Below, piece after piece: positions 1 to 6,722 of a stretch of 13,662 nucleotides of DNA. The notes under the pieces were generated by a model. It saw only the letters and a list, made by a program, of their open reading frames with translations, had not been told where the DNA came from and did not search any database. The stretch is from positions 1 through 13,662 of the forward strand of contig JAAYSB010000346.1 in the NCBI GenBank assembly GCA_012518475.1, in the 5' to 3' direction. Position 1 is the stretch's first letter, and each line of letters begins with the position of its first letter. The translations under genes and the position numbers were made by a program. Source of the stretch: Intrasporangiaceae bacterium. GTDB taxonomy: Bacteria; Actinomycetota; Actinomycetes; Actinomycetales; Dermatophilaceae.

Positions 1-508
1 CCGCACCACTGCTCTCGCCACGGTTGCCGAGCAGGCTCACCGGGCCGGTCGGACCGTCTGCGCCGTCACCGATCCCACGGAGGACCTGTACGAGCTCACC
101 GCGGGCACGGCGGAACGGATCGGCTGGGGCGACGCCGAGAGCCTCATCGAGCTGCGCCGGGCGCACCCGGACCTCGTGGTCGTCGCCGACGACGTCGGGC
201 GCCACCTCGACTCCCCGTGCGTTCCGGTCCTCGAGCAGATCGCGGACCTGGTCGAGCGGGACGGCGGGCTCATCACCGTTGCGGGTGAGTCGGCCGGCAT
301 CGGGCTGCGCACCCGCGGGGTGGGCTCAGCAGTCGCCCGAGGACGGACGTCGATCGTCCTCGGCCGACCGACGACCGTCGACGGCGACCTCGTCGGCGCG
401 CGACTTCCCCGCACCCGAGACGCCGTGCCCGGTCGCGGGTGGCTCATCGCCGACCGAGAGGTCACACCGGTCCAGATCGCGATGACAGGTGTCATGTCGA
501 GGTCGTGA
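1..508 (+). CDS. FtsK/SpoIIIE-type ATPase, C-terminal end (partial)
   Basis: The gene is open at the left edge; the reading frame begins at base 2 and 168 residues are visible before the TGA at 506-508. The first visible residues, RTTAL, look like the tail of a Walker A loop (GxxGxGRTTAL), with the arginine where an active P-loop has lysine. PDLVVVADD (about residues 56-64) resembles Walker B. The closing part (VARGRTSIVLG, DGDLVGARLPR, PGRGWLI, TPVQIA) is typical of the last ATPase domain of FtsK/SpoIIIE or EccC-like proteins of actinomycetes. These are hexameric membrane-associated motors that move DNA or type VII secretion substrates. The terminal domain in such multi-domain proteins is often degenerate, which fits what is seen. 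Which subtype it is cannot be decided without the N-terminal part. The frame choice is supported by family resemblance; other frames here give low-complexity translations. Confidence 0.8.
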   Translation, partial: RTTALATVAEQAHRAGRTVCAVTDPTEDLYELTAGTAERIGWGDAESLIELRRAHPDLVVVADDVGRHLDSPCVPVLEQIADLVERDGGLITVAGESAGIGLRTRGVGSAVARGRTSIVLGRPTTVDGDLVGARLPRTRDAVPGRGWLIADREVTPVQIAMTGVMSRS

Positions 509-553
509 CAGACGACGCTTCTGCTGAGCGACGGTTCGGCACATTGTGGAGCC

Positions 554-1555
554 ATGAACACACCCATGATCCAGCTGCGTCAGGTCACCAAGACCTTCCG
601 ACGCCTCCGCGACACGGTCACCGCGGTCGACGGCATCAACCTCGACATCGCCCCGGGAGAGGTTCTCGCCCTGCTCGGCCCGAACGGTGCCGGCAAGACG
701 ACGACGATCGACATGATCCTCGGCCTGACCGAGCCGAACTCCGGGACGATCACCGTCCTCGGCCGCCCACCCCGCCAGGCCGTTCTCGACGGCAAGGTCT
801 CGGCGGTGCTCCAGACCGGCGGTCTGCTCGCGGACCTCACCGTTGCGGAGACGATGCGTCTCATCGCCTCGACGTTCACCGACCACGTGCCCGTCGAGGA
901 CGCGATGTCCCGCGCCGGGATCACTCACCTCGCCCGCCGCCGCGTCTCCAAGTGCAGCGGCGGTGAGCAGCAGCGGCTCCGGTTCGCCCTGGCCCTCCTG
1001 CCCGAGCCTGAGCTGCTTATCCTCGACGAGCCGACCGCCGGAATGGATGTGACGACGCGCCGCGAGTTCTGGGCGGCCATGCACGAGGAGGCCGGTCGCG
1101 GCAAGACGATCATCTTCGCCACGCACTACCTCGAGGAGGCGAGTGAGTTCGCCGACCGCATCGTCATGATGTCCGGTGGTCGGATCGTCGCTGACGGCCC
1201 GACCGACGAGATCCGCTCCGCCGCAGCCGGCCGCACAGTCCTCGCAGACCTCCCCACCGACACCGCGTCGGTATGCCTCGCGCAGCTCCGTGACCACCCG
1301 GCAGTGACCTCCGCCGAGCAGGTCAACGACGGAACCGGTTCGGACATGGTGCGGGTCCGGGTGGCCGGCACCGACAGCGACGCAGTCGCCCGACTGCTCC
1401 TCACCGAGATGGACGCGAGGGACCTGGAGATCTCGGCCGGCAGCCTCGACGACGCCTTCATCAACCTCACGAGCACCTCCGGTGAGGGACGCGCGGGCGA
1501 GAGCGCGCATACCCCATCGTCAACCGAGCCGACCACGGAAGGAACCTCCCGATGA
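554..1555 (+). CDS. ABC exporter ATP-binding protein (DrrA/CcmA-like)
   Basis: This 333-residue protein is the nucleotide-binding subunit of an ABC-2 type exporter. Walker A GPNGAGKTT is at residues 42-50, the Q-loop at VLQTGG (85-90), the signature SGGEQQR at 135-141, Walker B LLILDEP at 154-160 and the switch histidine in ATHYLEEA at 191. Residues from about 225 form the extra C-terminal domain seen in drug-exporter ATPases, ending in a Ser/Thr/Glu-rich tail. The signature is SGGEQQ rather than SGGQQQ, a common variant. It starts the four-gene operon and shares the ATGA overlap with the permease gene. The start at 554 is a choice. GGAG at 548-551 sits very close to it; an in-frame ATG at 566 would be better spaced from that GGAG, but the family normally has a few residues before the IQLRQVTK strand. 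The substrate cannot be read from the sequence; the linked two-component system suggests an antimicrobial or cell-envelope toxicant. Confidence 0.95.
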   Translation: MNTPMIQLRQVTKTFRRLRDTVTAVDGINLDIAPGEVLALLGPNGAGKTTTIDMILGLTEPNSGTITVLGRPPRQAVLDGKVSAVLQTGGLLADLTVAETMRLIASTFTDHVPVEDAMSRAGITHLARRRVSKCSGGEQQRLRFALALLPEPELLILDEPTAGMDVTTRREFWAAMHEEAGRGKTIIFATHYLEEASEFADRIVMMSGGRIVADGPTDEIRSAAAGRTVLADLPTDTASVCLAQLRDHPAVTSAEQVNDGTGSDMVRVRVAGTDSDAVARLLLTEMDARDLEISAGSLDDAFINLTSTSGEGRAGESAHTPSSTEPTTEGTSR

Positions 1556-2313
1556 ACGCCACCTACGTCGGACTCGAGATCAAGCGGATCTTCCGCGACC
1601 CGGTCTCGCTGTTCTTCACCGCCGGACTGCCGGTCTTCTTCTATCTGATCTTCGGCGCCTCGATGTCGTGGGGTGATCAGTCGGTCGGCAACGGCAACGT
1701 CGCGATGATGATCATGGCGTCCATGGCGGCCTACGGAGCCGTCTCCGCCGCCGTCGGTCTCGGCGGCATGGCGGCCGTCGAGCGGATGCAGGGGTGGGGC
1801 CGCCAGCTGGGCCTGACCCCCTTGACCGACGGTCGCTATGTCGCCGTCAAGGTCGCTGTCGCTGTGCTCATCACGATGATCCCGATCGTTCTGGTCTATG
1901 TCGCGGGCTCCCTCACGGGCGCCTCCGGGACGGCTGCCGCCTGGGTCCTCAGCGCCGTCATCCTCGTCATCGGGTCGGCGATCTTCGCCCTGTACGGCCT
2001 GATCTTCGGACTCGCGTTCCGCAGCGAGGCGGCCGTGAGCGCAGCGGGTGGCTCGGTCGTGATCTTCGGCTTCCTCGGCAATGTCTTCTTCCCACTGTCC
2101 GGCACCCTGCTGTCGATCGCGAAGTTCACTCCGCTGTACGGCCTCAACGCCCTTGCGCGGTACCCGATCAGCGAGGGTCAGCTCATCGACGGCACCTCCG
2201 GTCACCTCATCCACGAGCCGCTGTGGATCCCGCTCGCTAATGTGGGCGGGTGGCTCCTCATCCTGGCGGTGATCGCGACGCTGCTCGTGCGACGGAGCCG
2301 AGGGCGTCAGTGA
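1552..2313 (+). CDS. ABC-2 type exporter permease
   Basis: This is a 253-residue membrane protein with six predicted hydrophobic segments, at about residues 19-38, 48-72, 99-121, 128-156, 161-184 and 225-246. It ends in a short basic tail (RRSRGRQ). Size, topology and position directly after the ATPase identify it as the membrane-spanning half of the exporter; the complex would need two copies of each subunit. The start ATG overlaps the ATPase stop (ATGA at 1552-1555) and has a strong ribosome binding site, GGAAGGA, at 1537-1543. The loop at 78-95 (RMQGWGRQLGLTPLTDGRY) matches the amphipathic region after the second helix of ABC-2 permeases. The next gene begins inside its stop codon, so translation is coupled along the operon. 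Its substrate is unknown. Confidence 0.93.
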   Translation: MNATYVGLEIKRIFRDPVSLFFTAGLPVFFYLIFGASMSWGDQSVGNGNVAMMIMASMAAYGAVSAAVGLGGMAAVERMQGWGRQLGLTPLTDGRYVAVKVAVAVLITMIPIVLVYVAGSLTGASGTAAAWVLSAVILVIGSAIFALYGLIFGLAFRSEAAVSAAGGSVVIFGFLGNVFFPLSGTLLSIAKFTPLYGLNALARYPISEGQLIDGTSGHLIHEPLWIPLANVGGWLLILAVIATLLVRRSRGRQ

Positions 2314-3413
2314 GCACCGCTACTCCAGCGATCGGCAGTCGCGCGAGCAACCCGTGGGCCCGGTGGGGCTGGCTGATGTGGGTCGTCTGGCTGCTCTTCC
2401 TCGTCTTCCCCGCCGTCAGCGCATTCCAGGCCGATCGGCCGCTCGCGCTCCGGGTGCTCGGGGTCGGGGTGGTCGTGGTCTTCGGCGCGGTCTACATCAT
2501 CGGCGCCTGGCGCGTCATGGAGAGCGGGGACTTCAGCAGCCGCACCGTCGGAGGCTTCTTCGTGGCACTGCTCGCGATCACGACTGCCGGCGGCGTGCTG
2601 CTCGGTCTCGACGCGCTCGCTTTCGGTCCCTTCCTCGCCTCCTTCGCCGCGTTCAGTCTCCCGGCACCCTGGCACTGGGTGTCCGGAGCGGTGGTGGTCC
2701 TGGGCGGGGTGGCGGTCATCCTTGCGGCTGACGCCTTTGCCGCCTGGGGCGGCTTCCTCGTCATCCTCGTCTCGGTCACGGTCGGCGTGAATGTCGTCCG
2801 TTTCCTCATCGACCAGTCCTATGACTACGACGACGTGCAGCAGGGGCTGGTCCTCGCCCAAGAACGTGAGCGGGTGGCCCGCGACGTCCATGACGTGCTG
2901 GGCCACAGCCTCACCGTGCTCAGCGTCAAGGCGGGACTGGCGGAGCGGCTCATCGACGTCGATCGGGAGCGGGCCCGGGCAGAGATCGCCGAGATCGGCC
3001 GGATCGCGCGGGAGTCGCTCGGTGAGGTGCGGGCAACGGTGGGCGGACTGCGGGCTGCCGGTCTCGCCGGGGAGCTTGCCGAGGCGCGAGCGGCCCTGAG
3101 CAGCGCCGGGATCGAGGTCCACGTCGACGGCGTGCCGGCCGACGTCGATCCCTCCCACCGCACGGTGCTCGGTTGGGCGCTGCGAGAGGCGGTGACCAAC
3201 GTCGTGCGGCACTCGCGCGCCGCGCGCTGTCGGATCGGGCTCGTCGCCCATGCGCTCACCGTGGACGATGACGGAGTGGGAGTGGCCGGGCAACGCCGGG
3301 GGCATGGTCTGCGCGGCCTCGAGGAGCGGGTCACCGAGACCGGCGCGACGTTCACCCTCGAGGTCGGCCCGGGTGGTCAGGGGACCCGCCTGAGGGTGTC
3401 ATGGCCGACGTGA
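2310..3413 (+). CDS. DesK/NarX-like sensor histidine kinase
   Basis: From the GTG at 2310 this is a 367-residue membrane kinase. That GTG overlaps the permease TGA (GTGA) and has GAGGG at 2300-2304 before it. The frame also extends upstream to 2250, but that part lies within the permease gene and would have no purpose. The N-terminal half (to about residue 170) has five or six hydrophobic helices and no large sensor domain, as in 'intramembrane' sensors that watch lipids or a partner transporter. The HisKA_3 dimerization/phosphoacceptor domain begins with RERVARDVHDVLGHSL, with the phosphoacceptor histidine at residue 194. The ATPase domain shows the N box REAVTNVVRHS (about 292-302), DDDGVG (319-324) and GHGLRGLEER (331-340). 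It should phosphorylate the regulator encoded by the next gene, with which it overlaps by 13 nt. The catalytic domain is compact but all boxes are present. Confidence 0.93.
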   Translation: MSTATPAIGSRASNPWARWGWLMWVVWLLFLVFPAVSAFQADRPLALRVLGVGVVVVFGAVYIIGAWRVMESGDFSSRTVGGFFVALLAITTAGGVLLGLDALAFGPFLASFAAFSLPAPWHWVSGAVVVLGGVAVILAADAFAAWGGFLVILVSVTVGVNVVRFLIDQSYDYDDVQQGLVLAQERERVARDVHDVLGHSLTVLSVKAGLAERLIDVDRERARAEIAEIGRIARESLGEVRATVGGLRAAGLAGELAEARAALSSAGIEVHVDGVPADVDPSHRTVLGWALREAVTNVVRHSRAARCRIGLVAHALTVDDDGVGVAGQRRGHGLRGLEERVTETGATFTLEVGPGGQGTRLRVSWPT

Positions 3414-4015
3414 TCCGGCTCCTCATCGCCGACGACCAGGCCCTGATCCGGGACGCCTTCGCGACCCTGCTCGGGCTCGAGTCGGACTTCGAGGTCGTCG
3501 CGCAGGTTGCCGGCGGTGACGCCGTGCTGGCCGCCGCGCGCGAGCACCGCCCCGACGTCTGTCTGCTCGACATCGAGATGCCCGGGCTGGACGGCATCGA
3601 GGCCTGCCGCGCCCTCACCGACGCCGGGCTGGGGGCCCGCGTGCTCATCGTCACAACCTTCGGCCGCCCGGGTTATCTTCGCCGGGCACTCGAGGCGGGC
3701 GCGAGCGGCTTCATCGTCAAGGACACCCCGGCAGCGCAGCTCATCGACGCGGTCCGCCGAGTGCACAGGGGCCTGCGGGTCATCGACCCAGACCTCGCCT
3801 CCGAGTCCCTCCTCGACGGCGCGAACCCACTGACCTCCCGGGAGCAGGAGCTCCTTCGCCTGTCGTTGCGCGGCACGGCTGTCGCGGCGATGGCTGCCGA
3901 GCTGCACCTGTCACCGCGCACCGTCCGCAACCAGCTCTCCGCAGCCATCCAGAAGACGGGAGCCGGCGGGCGGGTCGAGGCCGCCCGGGTCGCTCAGGAC
4001 CGCGGCTGGCTCTGA
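3401..4015 (+). CDS. NarL/DesR-family response regulator
   Basis: A 204-residue two-domain regulator. The receiver domain has the acidic pair D11-D12, the phosphoacceptor D57 in CLLDIEMPG, T85/T86 in VLIVTTFG and K107 in FIVKDTP. The LuxR-type helix-turn-helix covers about residues 143-204, with LTSREQELLRLSLRG followed by the recognition helix around LSPRTVRNQLSAAIQKTG. The ATG at 3401 lies inside the end of the kinase gene (13-nt overlap) and has GAGGG at 3392-3396. Phosphorylated by the kinase, it most likely controls this operon and possibly other targets, as in DesKR/LiaSR-type systems linked to ABC exporters. No operator was recognised in the 45 bp before the operon, and the operon may share a promoter with the upstream gene. 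It ends the operon; the next gene is convergent. Confidence 0.95.
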   Translation: MADVIRLLIADDQALIRDAFATLLGLESDFEVVAQVAGGDAVLAAAREHRPDVCLLDIEMPGLDGIEACRALTDAGLGARVLIVTTFGRPGYLRRALEAGASGFIVKDTPAAQLIDAVRRVHRGLRVIDPDLASESLLDGANPLTSREQELLRLSLRGTAVAAMAAELHLSPRTVRNQLSAAIQKTGAGGRVEAARVAQDRGWL

Positions 4016-4033
4016 GCAGGTGCTGCTCCTGCT

Positions 4034-4074
4034 GCTCGCCTGCACTCAGCTCGCCTGCTCGCCGGCTCGCCTGC
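4034..4074. repeat. three direct copies of GCTCGCCTGC
   Basis: The 10-mer GCTCGCCTGC occurs exactly at 4034-4043, 4049-4058 and 4065-4074, that is at 15- and 16-nt intervals, and the region continues with CTGCTG runs. It fills most of the 67-bp gap between two convergent genes. The preceding AGCAGG (4015-4020) can pair with CCTGCT (4028-4033), giving a weak hairpin; no U-tract follows. It may be slipped-strand repeat expansion or a poor terminator. No function is claimed. Confidence 0.7.
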
Positions 4075-4082
4075 TGCTGGGA

Positions 4083-4511
4083 TCAGGCCTGCTTGGGTCG
4101 GCCCTGCCAGCCGATATAGACGGCACTGACGGCGAGGACGCCGATGATGAGGGCGAAGATGTACTGCTCGGCCTGGAACAGGCTCCACGTCGTCGGCAGG
4201 AGCAGGGCACCGATGACGAGGGTGAGTGTCGTGGTCCACGGGTCGCCGCCCAGCCAGGCCCGGGTCATCGCGGCGCCGGCGGCGGCGAAGACGAGGAACA
4301 GCATCATCGACATGATGACCCGCACCGGGCTGTCACTGGCCCCGATGCTCAGCTCATAGAGATAGAACCCGGCCAGGCCGAGGAGCCCGACCGTCATCGC
4401 CCCGGTGACCAGAGCACCCCACGGCCGGGCCCAGGAGGCGATCACTTCATCGGGCCGGTGCGGAGCCCCCTCGTCGGGGGCGGTGGGGTCCACGCTCGGG
4501 TCGTTCGTCAC
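4083..4511 (-). CDS. small four-helix membrane protein, unknown function
   Basis: I do not recognise the family. The 142-residue product has a polar, proline- and acid-rich N-terminus (residues 1-28) and four hydrophobic helices at about 31-52, 64-84, 92-113 and 116-135, ending in a short basic tail. There is no signal peptide cleavage site, cysteine cluster or catalytic motif. It starts with GTG at 4511. On the coding strand AGGA lies just before it, and a -10-like TACGCT ends 8 nt before the start, so the message may be leaderless or nearly so. It converges with the two-component operon and diverges from whiB1. The layout resembles small integral membrane proteins often annotated as hypothetical in actinomycetes. 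The overlapping + strand reading frame looks like a lipoprotein signal by chance only. Confidence 0.8.
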   Translation of the reverse strand: MTNDPSVDPTAPDEGAPHRPDEVIASWARPWGALVTGAMTVGLLGLAGFYLYELSIGASDSPVRVIMSMMLFLVFAAAGAAMTRAWLGGDPWTTTLTLVIGALLLPTTWSLFQAEQYIFALIIGVLAVSAVYIGWQGRPKQA

Positions 4512-4519
4512 GAGGTCCT

Positions 4520-4525
4520 AGCGTA
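4520..4525 (-). promoter_or_regulatory. -10-like TACGCT for the four-helix membrane protein
   Basis: Read on the minus strand, TACGCT fits the TANNNT -10 pattern and ends 8 nt before the GTG at 4511, which would put the transcript start at or next to the start codon. No convincing -35 hexamer is seen. An AGGA between it and the GTG leaves ordinary initiation possible. Confidence 0.4.
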
Positions 4526-4577
4526 GTGCCGAGGGGCTCAGAGCCGACGGCGGGCGGAACGCTCTGGTGGGCAAGAG

Positions 4578-4603
4578 GGAACTTCCGGGGTAAACTTGGC
4601 GTT
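4578..4603 (+). promoter_or_regulatory. ECF-sigma-type promoter motif upstream of whiB1
   Basis: GGAAC at 4578-4582 followed after 17 nt by CGTT at 4600-4603 matches the general extracytoplasmic-function sigma consensus (GGAAC, 16-17 nt, CGTT) used by SigH/SigE/SigR-type factors. A transcript from here would start near 4610 and give whiB1 a leader of about 180 nt. A TAAACT at 4591-4596 is an alternative housekeeping -10 with no good -35. The call is motif-based only. Confidence 0.45.
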
Positions 4604-4625
4604 TTCCTCTGGTCAGAGACCGAAC

Positions 4626-4664
4626 ATGAGCATTACGATGGCAGGGATCGTCATGCGGTTCTGA
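4626..4664 (+). CDS. possible 12-residue upstream ORF in the whiB1 leader
   Basis: ATG at 4626 opens a frame of 12 codons (MSITMAGIVMRF) closed by TGA at 4662-4664. The ribosome binding site is weak (GAGA-like at about 4615-4618). The stop codon falls in the loop of the 4652-4673 inverted repeat, so a ribosome on this ORF would disrupt that hairpin. Such leader ORFs are known to control whiB7, but not, as far as I know, whiB1. It could easily be chance. Confidence 0.25.
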   Translation: MSITMAGIVMRF

Positions 4665-4673
4665 TTCCGCATG
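4652..4673 (+). promoter_or_regulatory. inverted repeat CATGCGG/CCGCATG in the whiB1 leader
   Basis: A perfect 7-bp inverted repeat (4652-4658 and 4667-4673) with an 8-nt loop. A second one, TGGCGCC/GGCGCCA (4703-4709 and 4716-4722, 6-nt loop), follows downstream. They may be RNA hairpins in the long leader or a protein-binding palindrome. No run of T follows either, so neither is a classical terminator. Confidence 0.45.
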
Positions 4674-4791
4674 TCCCCAGACCCGATTCCTGCGGCGCAG
4701 TGTGGCGCCAGGGTCGGCGCCATCGCCGACTCCCTGTTCCCTGCCCTCATGCGTTCGACCGAGAACCACCCACAGAAGGAGCCTGATCTTC

Positions 4792-5040
4792 ATGGACTGG
4801 CGCGACCGCGCTGCTTGCCTCGAGGAAGACCCCGAGCTGTTCTTCCCGATCGGCAACACCGGCCCGGCCATCCTCCAGATCGAAGAGGCCAAGGTTGTCT
4901 GCCGGCGGTGTGAGGTCATCGACACGTGCCTGAAGTGGGCGCTGGAGACCGGCCAGGACGCCGGCGTCTGGGGTGGCCTCTCCGAGGACGAGCGACGCGC
5001 GCTCAAGCGGCGCAACGCCCGCGCCCGCCGCGCCGGCTGA
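4792..5040 (+). CDS. whiB1: WhiB-family iron-sulfur transcriptional regulator WhiB1
   Basis: An 82-residue WhiB protein. The four cluster-binding cysteines are C9, C37, C40 and C46 in the C-(27)-CxxC-(5)-C pattern, followed by the GVWGG turn (58-62) and a basic C-terminal tail (LKRRNARARR) that binds DNA. The opening MDWRDRAAC and the segment TGQDAGVWGG closely resemble M. tuberculosis WhiB1, an essential protein whose [4Fe-4S] cluster reacts with nitric oxide and which binds the principal sigma factor. The start ATG at 4792 is preceded by AGAAGGAG (4774-4781) and gives the normal family length; the same frame is open back to 4702, but that would add a meaningless N-terminus. It converges with pdtaS, as in mycobacteria. 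The long leader and ECF-like motif upstream suggest stress-dependent control. Confidence 0.96.
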   Translation: MDWRDRAACLEEDPELFFPIGNTGPAILQIEEAKVVCRRCEVIDTCLKWALETGQDAGVWGGLSEDERRALKRRNARARRAG

Positions 5041-5068
5041 CCGTCCCTATCCCGTCGACCGTCCCCAT

Positions 5069-5126
5069 CGGCGTATGGGTAGCCGGTGGTTCACCGCGTG
5101 CTGAAGCACCGCATACCCATCTGCCG
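5069..5126. terminator. bidirectional hairpin between whiB1 and pdtaS
   Basis: A long imperfect stem pairs 5069-5088 with 5107-5126: an outer five pairs with one G-U, a mismatch, ATGGGTA/TACCCAT (5075-5081 and 5114-5120), a 2x2 internal loop, then CGGTG/CACCG (5084-5088 and 5107-5111), with an 18-nt loop. It lies between two convergent genes and reads the same from both sides. There is no U-tract, as is common for actinomycete terminators. Confidence 0.65.
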
Positions 5127-5139
5127 AGGCGAACCCAGG

Positions 5140-6678
5140 TCAGCGGTCCCGGTCGATCCGGCGCAGCCGGGCATTGAAGGTGACGATCGTCCCGGACGGC
5201 TCCCGGTTCGCCCACCTGATCGTGCCGCGGAGGTCCCCCACCAGTGAGGTCACGATCCGGGTTCCGAGGCCTGCCAGCCCGGGACGGAATCCCGTCGGCA
5301 GACCTGCCCCGTCGTCGGTGATCGTCACGACGATGATGTCGTCACCGTCCTCGACGCGTCGCTCGGCCCGGACCTCGATGAGGCCGTCCCGGTCGGCGAG
5401 GCCGTGCTCGGCGGCATTCTGCACGAGCTCGGAGATGACCATCGCCATCGAGGTCGCGTCCTCGGCACGCATCCGCCCGAAGCTGCCGATGACAGTGCTG
5501 TGAACCTGGTGCTCGCTCGTCGCCACCTCGACAACCGCCTGCAGCCCGCGCACCGCGATCTCGTCGAAGTCGACCGTCTCGTCGAAGCCCTGGCTCAGGG
5601 TCTCGTGGACGAGCGCAATCGTCCCGACCCGTCGGACCGCCTCCTCCAGTGCGGTCTTGGCCTGTCCGTCCGGGAGCCGTCGGCCCTGGAGTCGCAGCAG
5701 CGCCGCGACCGTCTGGAGATTGTTCTTGACCCGGTGGTGGATCTCGCGAATCGTCGCGTCCTTGGTGAGCAGCTCCCGCTCGCGGCGGCGCAGCTCGGTG
5801 ACGTCGCGCGACAGGATGAGCGCCCCGACGCGCTGGCGGCGCTCCATGATGGGAACGGCCCGGAGTGTGATCGTCGCGCTGCGTGAGCTGAGCTCGGTGC
5901 GCCACGCTGCCCGTCCGGTGAGAACGAGGGCCAGGGACTCATCGACGGGCGACTCGCTGCGGCTGAGCACCTCGGCAACGATCGTCGCGAGCACCGTGCC
6001 GATGACGGCGCCCTTGTGACCGAGCCGGTGGATCGAGGAGATCGCGTTCGGGCTGGCATAGAGCACGAGACCGTCGGCATCGAGCCGGATGACGCCGTCG
6101 CCGACCCGGGGCGCCCCGCGTGGCCCGCTGCTGGGAGCGGCCATGGTCGGGAACGCTCCCTCGGCGACCATCCGCACGAGCGCGTCACCGATGGAGACGT
6201 AGGTCAGCTCGAGTCGGGTCGGCGTGCGACCGCCCAGATTGGTATGCCGGGAGACGACCGCGATCGGCCTACCTGCCCGGGACACCGGGAAGGCCTCGTC
6301 CCGCACGCGCACCTCGTCGTGATGGTGCACCTGCGGGGACCGAACCACTCCCTGGTTCTCGAACGCGTCCTCGATGAGCGTCCGCAGGTGTGGTGGGGCC
6401 GCCCGCGTGACGACGTCGTCGTAGAACGCCATCTGACCGGTGTTCGGGCGTACGTGCGAGACGGCGACCCACTCCCCGACCTGGATAGAGTCGATGGGTC
6501 CACCGGTCAGAACGGGCGCGCTCGGGTCCTCCGGAGCGGTCCGGCGCACCCAGAGGACGAGGTCGGCGAAGGACAGGTCGGAGATGAGCTGCCAGTCACC
6601 GACAAGCAGGTGCAGCCACTCCCGGTCCGGCGCGTCAAGCCGGGTCGAGGCGCGCAGCAGGTCGTTGAGGGTGGCCAC
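5140..6678 (-). CDS. pdtaS: PdtaS-type cytosolic sensor histidine kinase
   Basis: A 512-residue soluble kinase without membrane segments, close in length and sequence pattern to M. tuberculosis PdtaS (Rv3220c). The N-terminal GAF-like domain spans about residues 1-170 (GDWQLISDLSFADLVLWVRR), a PAS domain about 190-295 (GDGVIRLDADGLVLYASPNA), the HisKA_2 domain about 305-380 and the ATPase domain about 400-505. The phosphoacceptor histidine is one of the pair H314/H315 in REIHHRVKNNLQTVAALLRLQ; the N box is ELVQNAAEH (417-425) and DDGAGLP lies at 455-461. In mycobacteria it phosphorylates PdtaR, an ANTAR-domain regulator that binds nascent RNA; no PdtaR gene is in this window. The GTG start at 6678 reproduces the family N-terminus. 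No ribosome site is evident, but TAGGCT 8 nt upstream suggests a leaderless message. It lies 44 nt after gdh on the same strand. Confidence 0.94.
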   Translation of the reverse strand: MATLNDLLRASTRLDAPDREWLHLLVGDWQLISDLSFADLVLWVRRTAPEDPSAPVLTGGPIDSIQVGEWVAVSHVRPNTGQMAFYDDVVTRAAPPHLRTLIEDAFENQGVVRSPQVHHHDEVRVRDEAFPVSRAGRPIAVVSRHTNLGGRTPTRLELTYVSIGDALVRMVAEGAFPTMAAPSSGPRGAPRVGDGVIRLDADGLVLYASPNAISSIHRLGHKGAVIGTVLATIVAEVLSRSESPVDESLALVLTGRAAWRTELSSRSATITLRAVPIMERRQRVGALILSRDVTELRRRERELLTKDATIREIHHRVKNNLQTVAALLRLQGRRLPDGQAKTALEEAVRRVGTIALVHETLSQGFDETVDFDEIAVRGLQAVVEVATSEHQVHSTVIGSFGRMRAEDATSMAMVISELVQNAAEHGLADRDGLIEVRAERRVEDGDDIIVVTITDDGAGLPTGFRPGLAGLGTRIVTSLVGDLRGTIRWANREPSGTIVTFNARLRRIDRDR

Positions 6679-6686
6679 AAGGCGTC

Positions 6687-6692
6687 AGCCTA
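6687..6692 (-). promoter_or_regulatory. -10-like TAGGCT for pdtaS
   Basis: On the minus strand TAGGCT ends 8 nt before the GTG start at 6678, and no Shine-Dalgarno sequence lies in between. This fits a leaderless transcript initiated in the 44-bp gap after gdh. No clear -35 is visible. pdtaS could also be read through from gdh, since I see no terminator in the gap. Confidence 0.45.
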
Positions 6693-6722
6693 GTGCCGCT
6701 CGCTCGACGATGAACCGGCCGC

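Noticed and set aside
326..2214. Long minus-strand open frames opposite the ABC transporter genes (326-1510 and 1126-2214)
   Set aside because: They are antisense to genes with full motif sets, have low-complexity Arg/Asp/Glu/Gly-rich translations and lack promoter or ribosome site support.
2307..3305. 332-codon minus-strand frame opposite the histidine kinase
   Set aside because: Shadow of the kinase gene; its translation is His/Asp/Glu/Pro-rich with no domain.
4020..4526. + strand frame beginning with a leucine-rich, lipobox-like segment (LLLLLACTQ)
   Set aside because: The apparent signal peptide is produced by the CTG/CTC-rich triple repeat. The rest is antisense to a well-formed four-helix membrane protein and reads as charged low-complexity sequence.
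4652..4722. A metabolite riboswitch in the whiB1 leader
   Set aside because: The leader has only two short hairpins and no conserved riboswitch core that I recognise.
4702..4791. N-terminal extension of the whiB1 frame
   Set aside because: The 30 extra residues are Pro/Ser/Arg-rich, the family starts at MDW, and the ribosome site AGAAGGAG serves the ATG at 4792.
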